DNA of 64,000 nt from Mangrovivirga halotolerans. GTDB lineage: Bacteria > Bacteroidota > Bacteroidia > Cytophagales > Cyclobacteriaceae. Below are positions 45,319-54,292 of the stretch, one piece after another; positions within the stretch are counted from its first letter, which is position 1, and every line of letters starts with the position of its first letter. The stretch covers positions 62,001-126,000 of the forward strand of contig NZ_JAPFQN010000002.1 of assembly GCF_026241165.1 (NCBI RefSeq). The letters run 5' to 3'. Position numbers and translations under genes: made by a program. Under the pieces are notes generated by a model that was given only the letters and a program-made list of their open reading frames with translations, was not told the origin of the DNA and did not search any database.

Positions 45319-46968
45319 ATGATAAAAAGCCTTTTCATACAAAACTATGCTTTAATAAAATCACTGAAGATTAACCCTTCAGAATCTTTTAATACAATAA
45401 CTGGTGAAACAGGAGCCGGAAAGTCGATCATTCTTGGAGCTATGGGCTTATTATTGGGTAAAAGAGCAGACACAAAGGCTTTGTTAGATCCAAATACAAA
45501 ATGTATAGTCGAAGGAATATTTGACATAAACCAATATGATCTCAAAGAAATTTTTGAAGATAATGATCTGGATTATGAAAAAGAATGCATAATAAGAAGA
45601 GAAATCAGTCCTTCCGGAAAAAGCCGTGCTTTCATAAATGACACACCGACTACCCTTGACGTTGTTTCAAAAATAGGTGGGTACCTTGTTGATATACACT
45701 CCCAACACGATACACTTTTATTAGCAAGTAACGAATACCAGTTGCAAATGATAGATCATTTCGCTGGAACGGATGAAATATTAAAGGATTATAAAGTACT
45801 TTATAATCAATACAAAAAAGTTTCGCTTCAATTAGAGAGTTTAGAAAATGAAGCTGCCGAAATCGAACAGGAAAAAGATTTCAATCAGTTCCAATACGAA
45901 GAATTAGAAAAAGCTAAACTTGACCCCAAAGAAAAAGATGATCTTGAAGAAAGATTAAAACTTCTTGAGCATGCTGAGGAGATCAAATTAAAAATTCACC
46001 AGGCACTGGCAGTTCTAAATGAAAATGAATTTTCAGTCGAATCAGGTTTGAAAGAGGCTGAAAACTCCATTCATCAGGCCTCAAAATATTCCTCATCTTT
46101 AAAAGATTTAGCTGAAAGGCTGAATAGCTCCTGGATAGAGATTCGTGATATAACAGATGAATTGAACCGAAAATCTGAGGAAATAATTTATGATCCTGAA
46201 GAAACTGAAAGAGTTAAAGAAAGAATAGATTTGATTTATCAGCTGCTAACCAAGCACAGGGCCACTGATATTCAGGAACTAATCGATATAAAAGAAGAAT
46301 TACAGATAAAGATCAACAAAGCCACAAATTTAAAATTTGATCTCGACGAATTAAAAAACAAAAAGCAAGACCTACATCAGGAAGCATTAACTAAGGCTAA
46401 AAAGCTATCTGAAGCGAGAAGTAAAAGTTATCCGGAATTCACCAACGGAGTAAATAAACTGCTTTCCAAACTAGGGATACCGAATGCTAATTTAGAAATT
46501 CAGGTATCAAAGAAACAACTATCCAACAATGGTATTGATGAAATATCGCTAAATTTCAGTGCCAACAAGGGAGTTGAGCCTCAACCATTAAAAAAGGCTG
46601 CTTCAGGAGGTGAATTTTCCCGTCTAATGTTTTCAATAAAATATATACTGGCAAATAAGACTGCAATGCCTACTCTTATATTCGACGAAATAGACACAGG
46701 TATCTCAGGTGAAGTAGCAATGCAGATGGTTCAAATGATGAAAGAAATGTCAAAACATCATCAATTGATTGCCATATCTCACTTACCACAGATCGCGGCA
46801 AAAGGAAATCGTCACTTTTTTGTTTTTAAGGATCATTCTTCCGATATTTCAGAGAGCAAAATAAAGGAAGTCAACGAAGAAGAAAGAGTTACTATCATTG
46901 CAGAAATGATTGGTGGGAAAAACCCTTCAGAATCAGCATATAAGAGCGCAAAGGAATTAATAGGCTGA
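45319..46968 (+). CDS. recN: DNA repair protein RecN
   Basis: An SMC-like ATPase recruited early to DNA double-strand breaks. The Walker A motif GETGAGKS is at 29-36. A long central coiled coil (about 150-380, rich in Glu/Lys) separates the two ATPase halves. The ABC-type signature KKAASGGEFSRLMFSIKYI and Walker B TLIFDEIDTGISGEVA lie in the C-terminal half, followed by the His switch in IAISHLPQIAAKGN. Length 549 is usual. It follows the DUF4835 gene by 68 bases; a weak TTATTTTG promoter-like box is in that gap. No SOS box was recognised. Confidence 0.95.
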   Translation: MIKSLFIQNYALIKSLKINPSESFNTITGETGAGKSIILGAMGLLLGKRADTKALLDPNTKCIVEGIFDINQYDLKEIFEDNDLDYEKECIIRREISPSGKSRAFINDTPTTLDVVSKIGGYLVDIHSQHDTLLLASNEYQLQMIDHFAGTDEILKDYKVLYNQYKKVSLQLESLENEAAEIEQEKDFNQFQYEELEKAKLDPKEKDDLEERLKLLEHAEEIKLKIHQALAVLNENEFSVESGLKEAENSIHQASKYSSSLKDLAERLNSSWIEIRDITDELNRKSEEIIYDPEETERVKERIDLIYQLLTKHRATDIQELIDIKEELQIKINKATNLKFDLDELKNKKQDLHQEALTKAKKLSEARSKSYPEFTNGVNKLLSKLGIPNANLEIQVSKKQLSNNGIDEISLNFSANKGVEPQPLKKAASGGEFSRLMFSIKYILANKTAMPTLIFDEIDTGISGEVAMQMVQMMKEMSKHHQLIAISHLPQIAAKGNRHFFVFKDHSSDISESKIKEVNEEERVTIIAEMIGGKNPSESAYKSAKELIG

Positions 46969-46987
46969 TATTTTCTTTTTTTGTATA

Positions 46988-49369
46988 TTGGAAGTTAAAT
47001 ATTTAAGAGTGAAAAGAGTATTTTTTTACATCTCTATAGTCCTTTTTATGTTAAAAGGAACAGCATTCGCTGCTTCCATAGATACTATTTATATTTCAGA
47101 TTTAAAGGAAAAGCTTAATGTTGCTGATGACATCCACGTTTTTCAGTCTGAACGCGATATTGATCTTAACAAAATTGATTACCATAATCAGAATTGGATT
47201 AATATAGATAGCATTTTTCAATCTAAACCTACTATCCTATATACTTACATATTAATAACAATCAAAAATGATACTGATTTAGATAAAGAAGTATTTTTTG
47301 ACTTTGATGACCCAAGTATTTATGATGCTCATGGAATACTTATAAACCATATTACTAGAGAAAAAAAAGGTTATAGATCTGGCCTATCTGCGGGGAGACT
47401 TAAAGATATAAATAATACCGACAATGCTTTTAAATTTCAGCTTTTAAAAGGTCATCATTATACATTTATTGCTAAACTAACTTTAAAAAATTTCACCTCA
47501 CTAAGTTCTGAGCTATATACTGTTGAAGGGTATACCAACGATACATCAATACACTTTTTAATATTTGGAATCTATTATGGTCTTATTACTGCAATAATAA
47601 TATATGCTCTGTTCTTTTTTATCAGCTCAGGCTTTCGATGGTTTTTATATTTCGCATTAGCTACCTTCTTTTTTTCCATAGTAACCGGAGCTTATGATGG
47701 GTTTACTGGATTTTTATTACCATGGTTTGTTAAATTTTTCAAAGGATATCACGACCTGATTAGTGGTGGTCTTTCAAATATTTTCACATTATTGTTTGCA
47801 GCTTCTTTCCTGGGAATAAAGTCTTTAAAAAATAACTTTTATAAAGTGTTTGTCATTCTTATTTCGGCAAACTTGTTATCATTCATATTTTATTTTTTCA
47901 TCCCTGACATAGGCTTTTACATTGTTATTGGTAATGCTATTATTGGAGCTCCACTAATCACAACAACATCAATTTATTATTATAAAAAAGGAGATAAATC
48001 ATTATTATATTTTGTTCTTGCCTATTTAATTTTTAGTGTTTTCATTTTCATATCAGCACTTTATCTTTTCAGAGCAATTCCAGCAAATAAGTTCACATAT
48101 TATTCTTTACATATAGGCTACACAATTCACTTGTTATTTTTATCTGTAGTTCTTATTGGAAGAATCAGAAGCATAAGAAAAGAAGTTGATCAGCAGAAAA
48201 TCCTGAATGCAATTAATGAAAGAAAGATGTTCGAACAGTTCAATCAGGACTTAGAAGATACTGTCAATGCTCGGACTAAAGATTTAGCGATTAAGGAAAT
48301 CAACTTAAGAACCATTCTTGAAAATAATGACATAGGGATCTGGCTTACTGATACTCAGCTCAGAGTTATTGAGTGTAATCATAAAGCTAAGGAATTCATA
48401 TATCATTCTAATAAATATGTAAACTTTGGAATTGACACTAACTTAAATGAGGTTCTACATGATATACCTGCCATGAATTCCTGGTTTCAAAAATATGAAA
48501 ATGCATTAAATGGTCAGGAAATAACTTTTGAATATTCTCACCAAATCAAAGGAAAAACCCGCTACCTCGATGTGCAATTATTTCCGATTTTGGCATCTGG
48601 CAGAGTTTCTGGTGTCGCCACATTTTTAAATGATATTACCGATCATAAAATCAAAGAAAATACTTTAGAAAAAACCAATAATGAATTAAGCCGGGTTAAT
48701 AACGAGCTTGACAAATTTGTTTATGGAGCTTCCCATGATCTGAAAGCTCCATTAGGTAGCTTGAAGGGTCTGATCTATCTTTTAAAGCATGAAAAAAACA
48801 AATCAGCTATGGATGAGTATTTTTCTAGAATGGAGGGTTCGATAGATCGGATGGAAAGCTTTATAAAAGATCTGGTAAATTACTCTAGAAATAGTCGGGC
48901 TGAACTAGTTGTAGATGAGGTGGAACCAGAAAAAATCGTAAATGAAATAATTGAAAATTTAAGGTATAACGAAGACTATAAAAATGTCACTCTGGATACA
49001 CGTTATAACCTTAATAGTGATAAAATATATTCTGATATAAATAGAATCAAAGTGATATTATCTAATATTATCGGAAATGCCTTAAAATATCACGACCCGG
49101 AAAAAGTTAATCCTTTTGTAAAGATATGTGTTTCAATTATTGAAAATAAACTCAAAATAGTTGTCGAAGATAACGGCCTTGGAATAGATGAAGAACACAA
49201 AGATAAAATTTTTGAAATGTTCTACAGAGCACACGAATCATCAGAAGGTACTGGTTTAGGATTATTTATTGTAAAGGAAACTGTCGAAAAACTTGATGGT
49301 GAACTTTCATTAAATACAAAAGCCGGTGAGGGTTCTAAATTCACGATACTTTTACCTAACCTCCGGTAA
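46988..49369 (+). CDS. 7TMR-DISM sensor histidine kinase with PAS domain
   Basis: A 793-residue sensor kinase. Domain order: signal peptide/TM (about 10-27), an extracellular 7TMR-DISMED2-like domain (about 40-180), seven membrane spans (about 185-390), a coiled coil (about 395-435), a PAS domain (LRTILENNDIGIWLTDTQLRVIECN), HisKA with the phospho-acceptor His583 in GASHDLKAPLGSLKG, then HATPase with N-box NIIGNALKYHDPEK, DNGLGIDEEH and GTGLGLFIVKETV. DISM receptors are thought to sense carbohydrates or other small ligands. No response regulator is adjacent. The start is a TTG at 46988; a GTG at 47009 is equally possible. It may be co-transcribed with recN (19-base gap). Confidence 0.9.
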   Translation: MEVKYLRVKRVFFYISIVLFMLKGTAFAASIDTIYISDLKEKLNVADDIHVFQSERDIDLNKIDYHNQNWINIDSIFQSKPTILYTYILITIKNDTDLDKEVFFDFDDPSIYDAHGILINHITREKKGYRSGLSAGRLKDINNTDNAFKFQLLKGHHYTFIAKLTLKNFTSLSSELYTVEGYTNDTSIHFLIFGIYYGLITAIIIYALFFFISSGFRWFLYFALATFFFSIVTGAYDGFTGFLLPWFVKFFKGYHDLISGGLSNIFTLLFAASFLGIKSLKNNFYKVFVILISANLLSFIFYFFIPDIGFYIVIGNAIIGAPLITTTSIYYYKKGDKSLLYFVLAYLIFSVFIFISALYLFRAIPANKFTYYSLHIGYTIHLLFLSVVLIGRIRSIRKEVDQQKILNAINERKMFEQFNQDLEDTVNARTKDLAIKEINLRTILENNDIGIWLTDTQLRVIECNHKAKEFIYHSNKYVNFGIDTNLNEVLHDIPAMNSWFQKYENALNGQEITFEYSHQIKGKTRYLDVQLFPILASGRVSGVATFLNDITDHKIKENTLEKTNNELSRVNNELDKFVYGASHDLKAPLGSLKGLIYLLKHEKNKSAMDEYFSRMEGSIDRMESFIKDLVNYSRNSRAELVVDEVEPEKIVNEIIENLRYNEDYKNVTLDTRYNLNSDKIYSDINRIKVILSNIIGNALKYHDPEKVNPFVKICVSIIENKLKIVVEDNGLGIDEEHKDKIFEMFYRAHESSEGTGLGLFIVKETVEKLDGELSLNTKAGEGSKFTILLPNLR

Positions 49370-49394
49370 ATGTTTTATTTCTTATAATTTTGGT

Positions 49395-49402
49395 TATTTT
49401 TG
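49395..49402 (+). promoter_or_regulatory. Putative -7 promoter box of mlaE
   Basis: TATTTTTG matches TAnnTTTG, 29 bases before the TTG start at 49432. The -33 region is only GTTT-like. Confidence 0.35.
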
Positions 49403-49431
49403 ACGACATCACTTAAATCGCCGAAAATATT

Positions 49432-50160
49432 TTGAAGAGTATAGGCAAATATTTCATTCTTCTCGGATCACTTTTTAAAAATCGAGAGTCTTTCAAAACT
49501 TATTTTAAACTCACAATAAATGAGTGCGTTTTAATAGGCGTCAACTCAATTATTATTGTAGTCATCGTTAGTACCTTCATGGGTGCTGTAACTGCTGTCC
49601 AAACTGCATATAATCTTGTGAGTCCATTAATACCAAACAACGTGATCGGATTAATCGTTCGCGACATGACAGTTCTGGAACTTGCTCCGACGATCATGGC
49701 AATTGTATTTGCCGGAAAAGTCGGGTCAAATATTGCTGGTGAACTCGGAACAATGAGGATTACTGAGCAAATTGATGCGCTGGAGGTTATGGGAATTAAT
49801 GGTGCTTCTTACCTTATTCTCCCTAAGATATTAGCTTCAGTTTTTATGTACCCGTTACTTGTTATAATGGCTGCATTTCTGTCAATAACTGGAGGATATT
49901 TAGCTGGAATTATGACGAACATAATTACAGAACAGGAATATATTTACGGAATCAGACTTGACTTTAATGAATATACTGTAACCTTTGCATTAATTAAATC
50001 CGTGGTTTTTGCCTTTCTTGTTAGCAGTATTTCTGCTTATAAGGGATTTTTTACAAGAGGTGGTGCACTGGAAGTTGGATTGGCCAGTACCAGTGCTGTT
50101 ACAAATAGTGTTATAGCTATTCTATTAGCTGATTATCTACTTGCTCAATTACTCTTATAA
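49432..50160 (+). CDS. mlaE: MlaE family lipid ABC transporter permease
   Basis: The integral membrane subunit of an MCE/Mla-type transporter, which moves phospholipids between inner and outer membrane to keep outer-membrane asymmetry. The 242 residues show the permease signature: FMGAVTAVQTAYNL, VRDMTVLELAPTIMAIVFAGKVGSNIAGELGTMRITEQIDALEVMGI, then LPKILASVFMYPLLVI. Five or six spans are evident. The start is TTG at 49432, preceded by an A/T-rich leader. The ATPase gene follows after two bases. The substrate-binding MCE subunit MlaD and MlaB/C are not in the window. Confidence 0.9.
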   Translation: MKSIGKYFILLGSLFKNRESFKTYFKLTINECVLIGVNSIIIVVIVSTFMGAVTAVQTAYNLVSPLIPNNVIGLIVRDMTVLELAPTIMAIVFAGKVGSNIAGELGTMRITEQIDALEVMGINGASYLILPKILASVFMYPLLVIMAAFLSITGGYLAGIMTNIITEQEYIYGIRLDFNEYTVTFALIKSVVFAFLVSSISAYKGFFTRGGALEVGLASTSAVTNSVIAILLADYLLAQLLL

Positions 50161-50162
50161 TA

Positions 50163-50915
50163 ATGATAGAAATAAAAAATATAAGAAAATCATTTAAGGG
50201 AACTGAAGTTATTAAGGGAATATCCGGAGAATTTCAGCAGGGAAAGGTCAATATGATAATTGGTGCAAGTGGTACTGGTAAAAGTGTACTCCTGAAATGT
50301 ATTGTCGGCCTTGTAACCCCTGATGAGGGTAATGTTATCTATAGAGGAAGAGATTTCTTTAACTCTGAAAAAGACGTTCAACGTGAAATAAGACAAGAAA
50401 TTGGTATGCTATTCCAGGGAGGTGCTTTATTTGACTCAATGACAGTTGAGAAGAATGTCATGTTCCCATTGGATGTATTGACTAAAATGCCTTCAGATGA
50501 AAAACTCGATAGAGTAAACTTTTGCCTGAAGCGAGTAGGCCTGGAAAATGTCAATACAAAAATGCCTTCGGAAATAAGCGGCGGTATGAAGAAAAGAGTT
50601 GGTATCGCACGGGCTATTGTTAATAATTCCAAGTTTCTCTTTTGTGATGAACCTAATTCAGGACTTGATCCACAAACTTCCATCTTAATAGATGAACTAA
50701 TAAAAGAAATTACCTACGAATATGATATTACAACTGTAGTTGTTAGCCACGACATGAACTCAGTTGTTGAATCAGGTGATTATATTTTATTTATGTATCA
50801 AGGCAACAAATTATGGGAAGGCACTAAAGATGATATTCTTCAAAATGATGTTCCTGAATTACAGGATTTCATCTTTGCCAATCATATTCTACGTCGATTA
50901 AAAGAAAAAGCTTAA
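50163..50915 (+). CDS. mlaF: MlaF family lipid ABC transporter ATPase
   Basis: The cytosolic ATPase that powers the MlaE permease. The 250 residues contain Walker A GASGTGKS (34-41), the Q-loop LFQGGALFDSMTVEKNV typical of MlaF, the ABC signature ISGGMKKRVGIARAI, Walker B FLFCDEPNSGLDP, and the switch His in VVVSHDMNSV. The late motif GDYILFMYQGNKLWEGTKDDIL is usual for this subfamily. It ends with a 4-base overlap into the convergent barrel-protein gene, so the transcription unit is just mlaE-mlaF. Confidence 0.92.
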   Translation: MIEIKNIRKSFKGTEVIKGISGEFQQGKVNMIIGASGTGKSVLLKCIVGLVTPDEGNVIYRGRDFFNSEKDVQREIRQEIGMLFQGGALFDSMTVEKNVMFPLDVLTKMPSDEKLDRVNFCLKRVGLENVNTKMPSEISGGMKKRVGIARAIVNNSKFLFCDEPNSGLDPQTSILIDELIKEITYEYDITTVVVSHDMNSVVESGDYILFMYQGNKLWEGTKDDILQNDVPELQDFIFANHILRRLKEKA

Positions 50916-53900
50916 AACAGGATACTTCCTTGTAAAGAGGCAAAATGAATTACTCTCGTATTCGAAGGTTTTCTTCCCTGGTAATATAAATTCACTACCA
51001 GGCCATTAAAAATCTCCTTTCTTAAATTCGTACTCCACAGGAAATTATTTCCAGCCCGGAACCCCTCAAGTAATTGATATCCTGAAACTGTATTGACTTC
51101 ACCATCATAATCGATATTTTTGAATTCAAAATTAAGGGTTCCTCTAAAATTTCCTTTCCCAATACTAGTAATACTAATTCCTAATTGCTGCCAGTCAGAC
51201 TTATTCGCCACATCAGAATTGAGATCTATTTTCTGCTTTCTGTTAAAACTCAATTTTGCTCTCAAGTTTGAAGTAGGACTCCAGGTCAAGGTTGGAAGTA
51301 AAATGTATTGTCTAATCCGATAATTTTTTTGCTCTATGTTTTCAGCCTCATTCAATTTGAATTCCGACTCTAATTCTAGTTCACTGGTCCAATTATCAGT
51401 TATAGGAACGCTTACTAATATTCTGGATCTAGTGGTATTATAAGTATCAAATCCGCTAAATAATAATTGCCTCCTTGACCTGATTGTATGGCCATATTGA
51501 ATAAACCAGTTATTTTTTATTGACCGCCATTTAAATAAATAATTATTAAGAACATTGCTGGCTATCACACTTTGTATATTTCCTTTAAAAGGGTTTACTC
51601 TTTCTGAGAAAGATTTACCGGTTGTCTTTTGTTCATATATCAAGTTTCCATTAAAAGAAAATCCTCCAAGAAAATCAGAATCGGTGAAATCTGAAAAATT
51701 CCACCTGTAAAGAAAGTCAACCCGGCTTAAATAGGCATCTACGTAATCATTCCCGGGTGTGAAAACTTTAGAATATTTTCGCTCGTCAGGATTAAAAGCT
51801 TCATAAAACTCTCCTAATTCCTGAATTCCATTATCATTATCATCTATCCAGGTATGAGTTCCCTGACCAAGTGGCACCTCAATAAATGTAAAGTTTCTTC
51901 TTAATTCTCTACTACTTTGTAGATTCCACCCAGTATTATATCGTAAACCTATGTTTTTGAAATAACCTTTCATGTTTATTCTACCCTGCGCATAGGTTTC
52001 GTCACTTTTATTTATCTGATAATCTATACTTCTGATTATTACCGTGCCATTAACCTGGTGATTTTCTCTAAGATTTAGTCTTCCCTTTAGATATCCATTA
52101 TATGATTTATTATAATCTTGTAATTTTCCTTCAATGGGAATTTTATCTTCCCTGTAAAAAAATCCGGCTTTCAGACTATTCTTAGAACTATCTTCAAAAC
52201 CTATATATATATCGTGTTTATAAAAATATTGTAATGAGCTTATTAATTCATCATCAGACTCTGCTCTCAATACGTTTCTTTCTGATATAAAAGTATATCC
52301 AGGTCTGAACTTCCCCTTTATTCTGTCTAATATGACTGTTTCCCTGCTCCATCGATTATTATTACCATAATACTCGCTAATCATCCTGTTAAATGCCCCA
52401 CTAGCTTTCCACCCCGAAAACTGTTTATCAAAACTTACTTCGTGGTTAATTCCATTCAAAACATCTTTTTTATCGCGATAGCTGATCTTATAACTATAAT
52501 TTGATTTTTTATCGGATAAACTTCCCTTATAATAGAAATAATTCTCCCTGCTCAAAGTATCTCTTGCTTGTCCCCAGTCCCTGTCAAATTCAATGTTTCT
52601 GAATCTGTCTATGCCTTTAAAATTATGCCCGATATAATCAAAGGATAATTCTTGATTCAACTTCCTCTTCCCTATCTTTCGCCTACTTGTCAGGCTGATA
52701 TTATTTGCAAAACCTTTATCAGGTCTTCCTTCTGTACGTGAATAATATCTGTTTTTCTCGTGAATATTTAGTGCTGTATTAAAACTAATCTTTTCACTAT
52801 TGGTGATATCTATTTCCCCGGATAAAACCAGCATAGAATTTTTATTTGGAAGGGGAATGATTGAAACAGGTGCATAAGAGGCTTCTGAACCTCCATTTAT
52901 GCCAACCCAATAAAAAACCTGTCGTCCACCTTCATTAGTACGGGCATAAACGCCTTCACCAGGACCCAGATATTCAAAATTGATTTTATATAATGAATCA
53001 GCTTGTGAAATACCTTTATATCTATCAAAGATCCTGATCGTATCATTATTTACTATAGTGTCTTTTCTTAAATAAAGTACTTCTAATGTTTGATCCGGAT
53101 CTCCTTCAAATCTGTTATAACCCGCAATTATTGCTTGTGTAGTATCACCTGCATCAATCAGATCCTGATATATTTGATCTGTATTTTCAAACCGTAGGGG
53201 TTTTCTAAAGTTATCCTGCTCACTATAATACTCAATTGAAAGCTGACCTTTTTTAAATTTATGGCCAGCCTGTAAATTAAACGTGGATCTTGGATATGAT
53301 AAAACCGCATATTCAAGGTCAACCCTGATCCTTGTAAATTCTGTTATCAATATATCAGGAGAAAAAGTAATTTCTGCGGTGTTATAATCTATCACATAAT
53401 CTCTTTCATATCCTCTCTGCATTAAACGGCCATCAAGGTAAACTCTCTCACTATTAGCTATGACTACAGGGAACAGTTCATTAATACCCTCTGACAACCT
53501 GTACGGGCCAGAGACTCCCTCTATCGGTTTAACATATATGGTGGTAAACTTTCCTTTATTGATTCCCCCTCTTATGCCGGCAAATGTACCCACGCTATCT
53601 TCACCGGTATTCATCGCAAGTCCTAAACCCTGTACATTCTTTTGATAACGAAGAAAATGATTGTAATCATTTTTTATCTGAATATCTCCGGCTTCCAGGT
53701 AATACTTATCGTTAAAAACCTCGATAAATACCTTATCAAAATCCTGTAACTGAGCGGTATTTCCCTCCGGTTGATAAGGGATATTTCTATCTGAAATTCT
53801 GGCATTAATACTTATATCATCGGATAATTTACCGGAAAGATTCAGTAGTAATTCAGATTGGATACCGGCATCACTATTTGTGCCACTATTAACTGCTCTA

Positions 53901-54292
53901 CTTAATACTCCTGAAGTCTGGAGTTGCTTATCCTCTAAGGGTAAAACCTCATCAAGAGCAGATTTTTTCACCTGTTTATCATAGAAGAAGGCATTACTAT
54001 CATATTCATCATAAGAATACCTGTAAAGATCATTAAAGATCAGGTCAGGCTTTAAATAACAGATGGTAATACTTTGATTCTCACCGTTCCAAACCAGAGT
54101 TTCATTATTTATACTTTGATATTTATTGGCAGGTGCGGATTTGACATACAGAGAATTAAGAATTATTGAATCAGCATTGATCTTTAACGTATCTCCCTTG
54201 GAAACTTCAACACTAACACAAATTTCTTTCCTCTCCTGTCCGAATATAGTTTGAACAGCAGTAATCAGTATGATTAATACCACATATCTCAT
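50912..54292 (-). CDS. Large outer-membrane beta-barrel protein, unknown function
   Basis: A 1126-residue protein with a signal peptide (YVVLIILITAVQTIFGQE). The N-terminal third contains soluble-looking domains, including an ERVYLDGRLMQRGYERDYVI stretch like those of Bacteroidota surface proteins that state a variable then a value. From roughly residue 330 the sequence is a long series of amphipathic strands rich in Tyr, Asn and Arg with short turns. The last residue is Phe (GSILF), the usual end of Bam-inserted barrels. I recognise no TonB box or plug. It starts within the stop of the histidine kinase gene (4-base overlap), so the two are translated together. Confidence 0.7.
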   Translation of the reverse strand: MRYVVLIILITAVQTIFGQERKEICVSVEVSKGDTLKINADSIILNSLYVKSAPANKYQSINNETLVWNGENQSITICYLKPDLIFNDLYRYSYDEYDSNAFFYDKQVKKSALDEVLPLEDKQLQTSGVLSRAVNSGTNSDAGIQSELLLNLSGKLSDDISINARISDRNIPYQPEGNTAQLQDFDKVFIEVFNDKYYLEAGDIQIKNDYNHFLRYQKNVQGLGLAMNTGEDSVGTFAGIRGGINKGKFTTIYVKPIEGVSGPYRLSEGINELFPVVIANSERVYLDGRLMQRGYERDYVIDYNTAEITFSPDILITEFTRIRVDLEYAVLSYPRSTFNLQAGHKFKKGQLSIEYYSEQDNFRKPLRFENTDQIYQDLIDAGDTTQAIIAGYNRFEGDPDQTLEVLYLRKDTIVNNDTIRIFDRYKGISQADSLYKINFEYLGPGEGVYARTNEGGRQVFYWVGINGGSEASYAPVSIIPLPNKNSMLVLSGEIDITNSEKISFNTALNIHEKNRYYSRTEGRPDKGFANNISLTSRRKIGKRKLNQELSFDYIGHNFKGIDRFRNIEFDRDWGQARDTLSRENYFYYKGSLSDKKSNYSYKISYRDKKDVLNGINHEVSFDKQFSGWKASGAFNRMISEYYGNNNRWSRETVILDRIKGKFRPGYTFISERNVLRAESDDELISSLQYFYKHDIYIGFEDSSKNSLKAGFFYREDKIPIEGKLQDYNKSYNGYLKGRLNLRENHQVNGTVIIRSIDYQINKSDETYAQGRINMKGYFKNIGLRYNTGWNLQSSRELRRNFTFIEVPLGQGTHTWIDDNDNGIQELGEFYEAFNPDERKYSKVFTPGNDYVDAYLSRVDFLYRWNFSDFTDSDFLGGFSFNGNLIYEQKTTGKSFSERVNPFKGNIQSVIASNVLNNYLFKWRSIKNNWFIQYGHTIRSRRQLLFSGFDTYNTTRSRILVSVPITDNWTSELELESEFKLNEAENIEQKNYRIRQYILLPTLTWSPTSNLRAKLSFNRKQKIDLNSDVANKSDWQQLGISITSIGKGNFRGTLNFEFKNIDYDGEVNTVSGYQLLEGFRAGNNFLWSTNLRKEIFNGLVVNLYYQGRKPSNTRVIHFASLQGSILF

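Noticed and set aside
53460-53645. Small plus-strand open frames inside the barrel-protein gene
   Set aside because: Composition and position are those of shadow frames opposite a long, continuous barrel-coding sequence.
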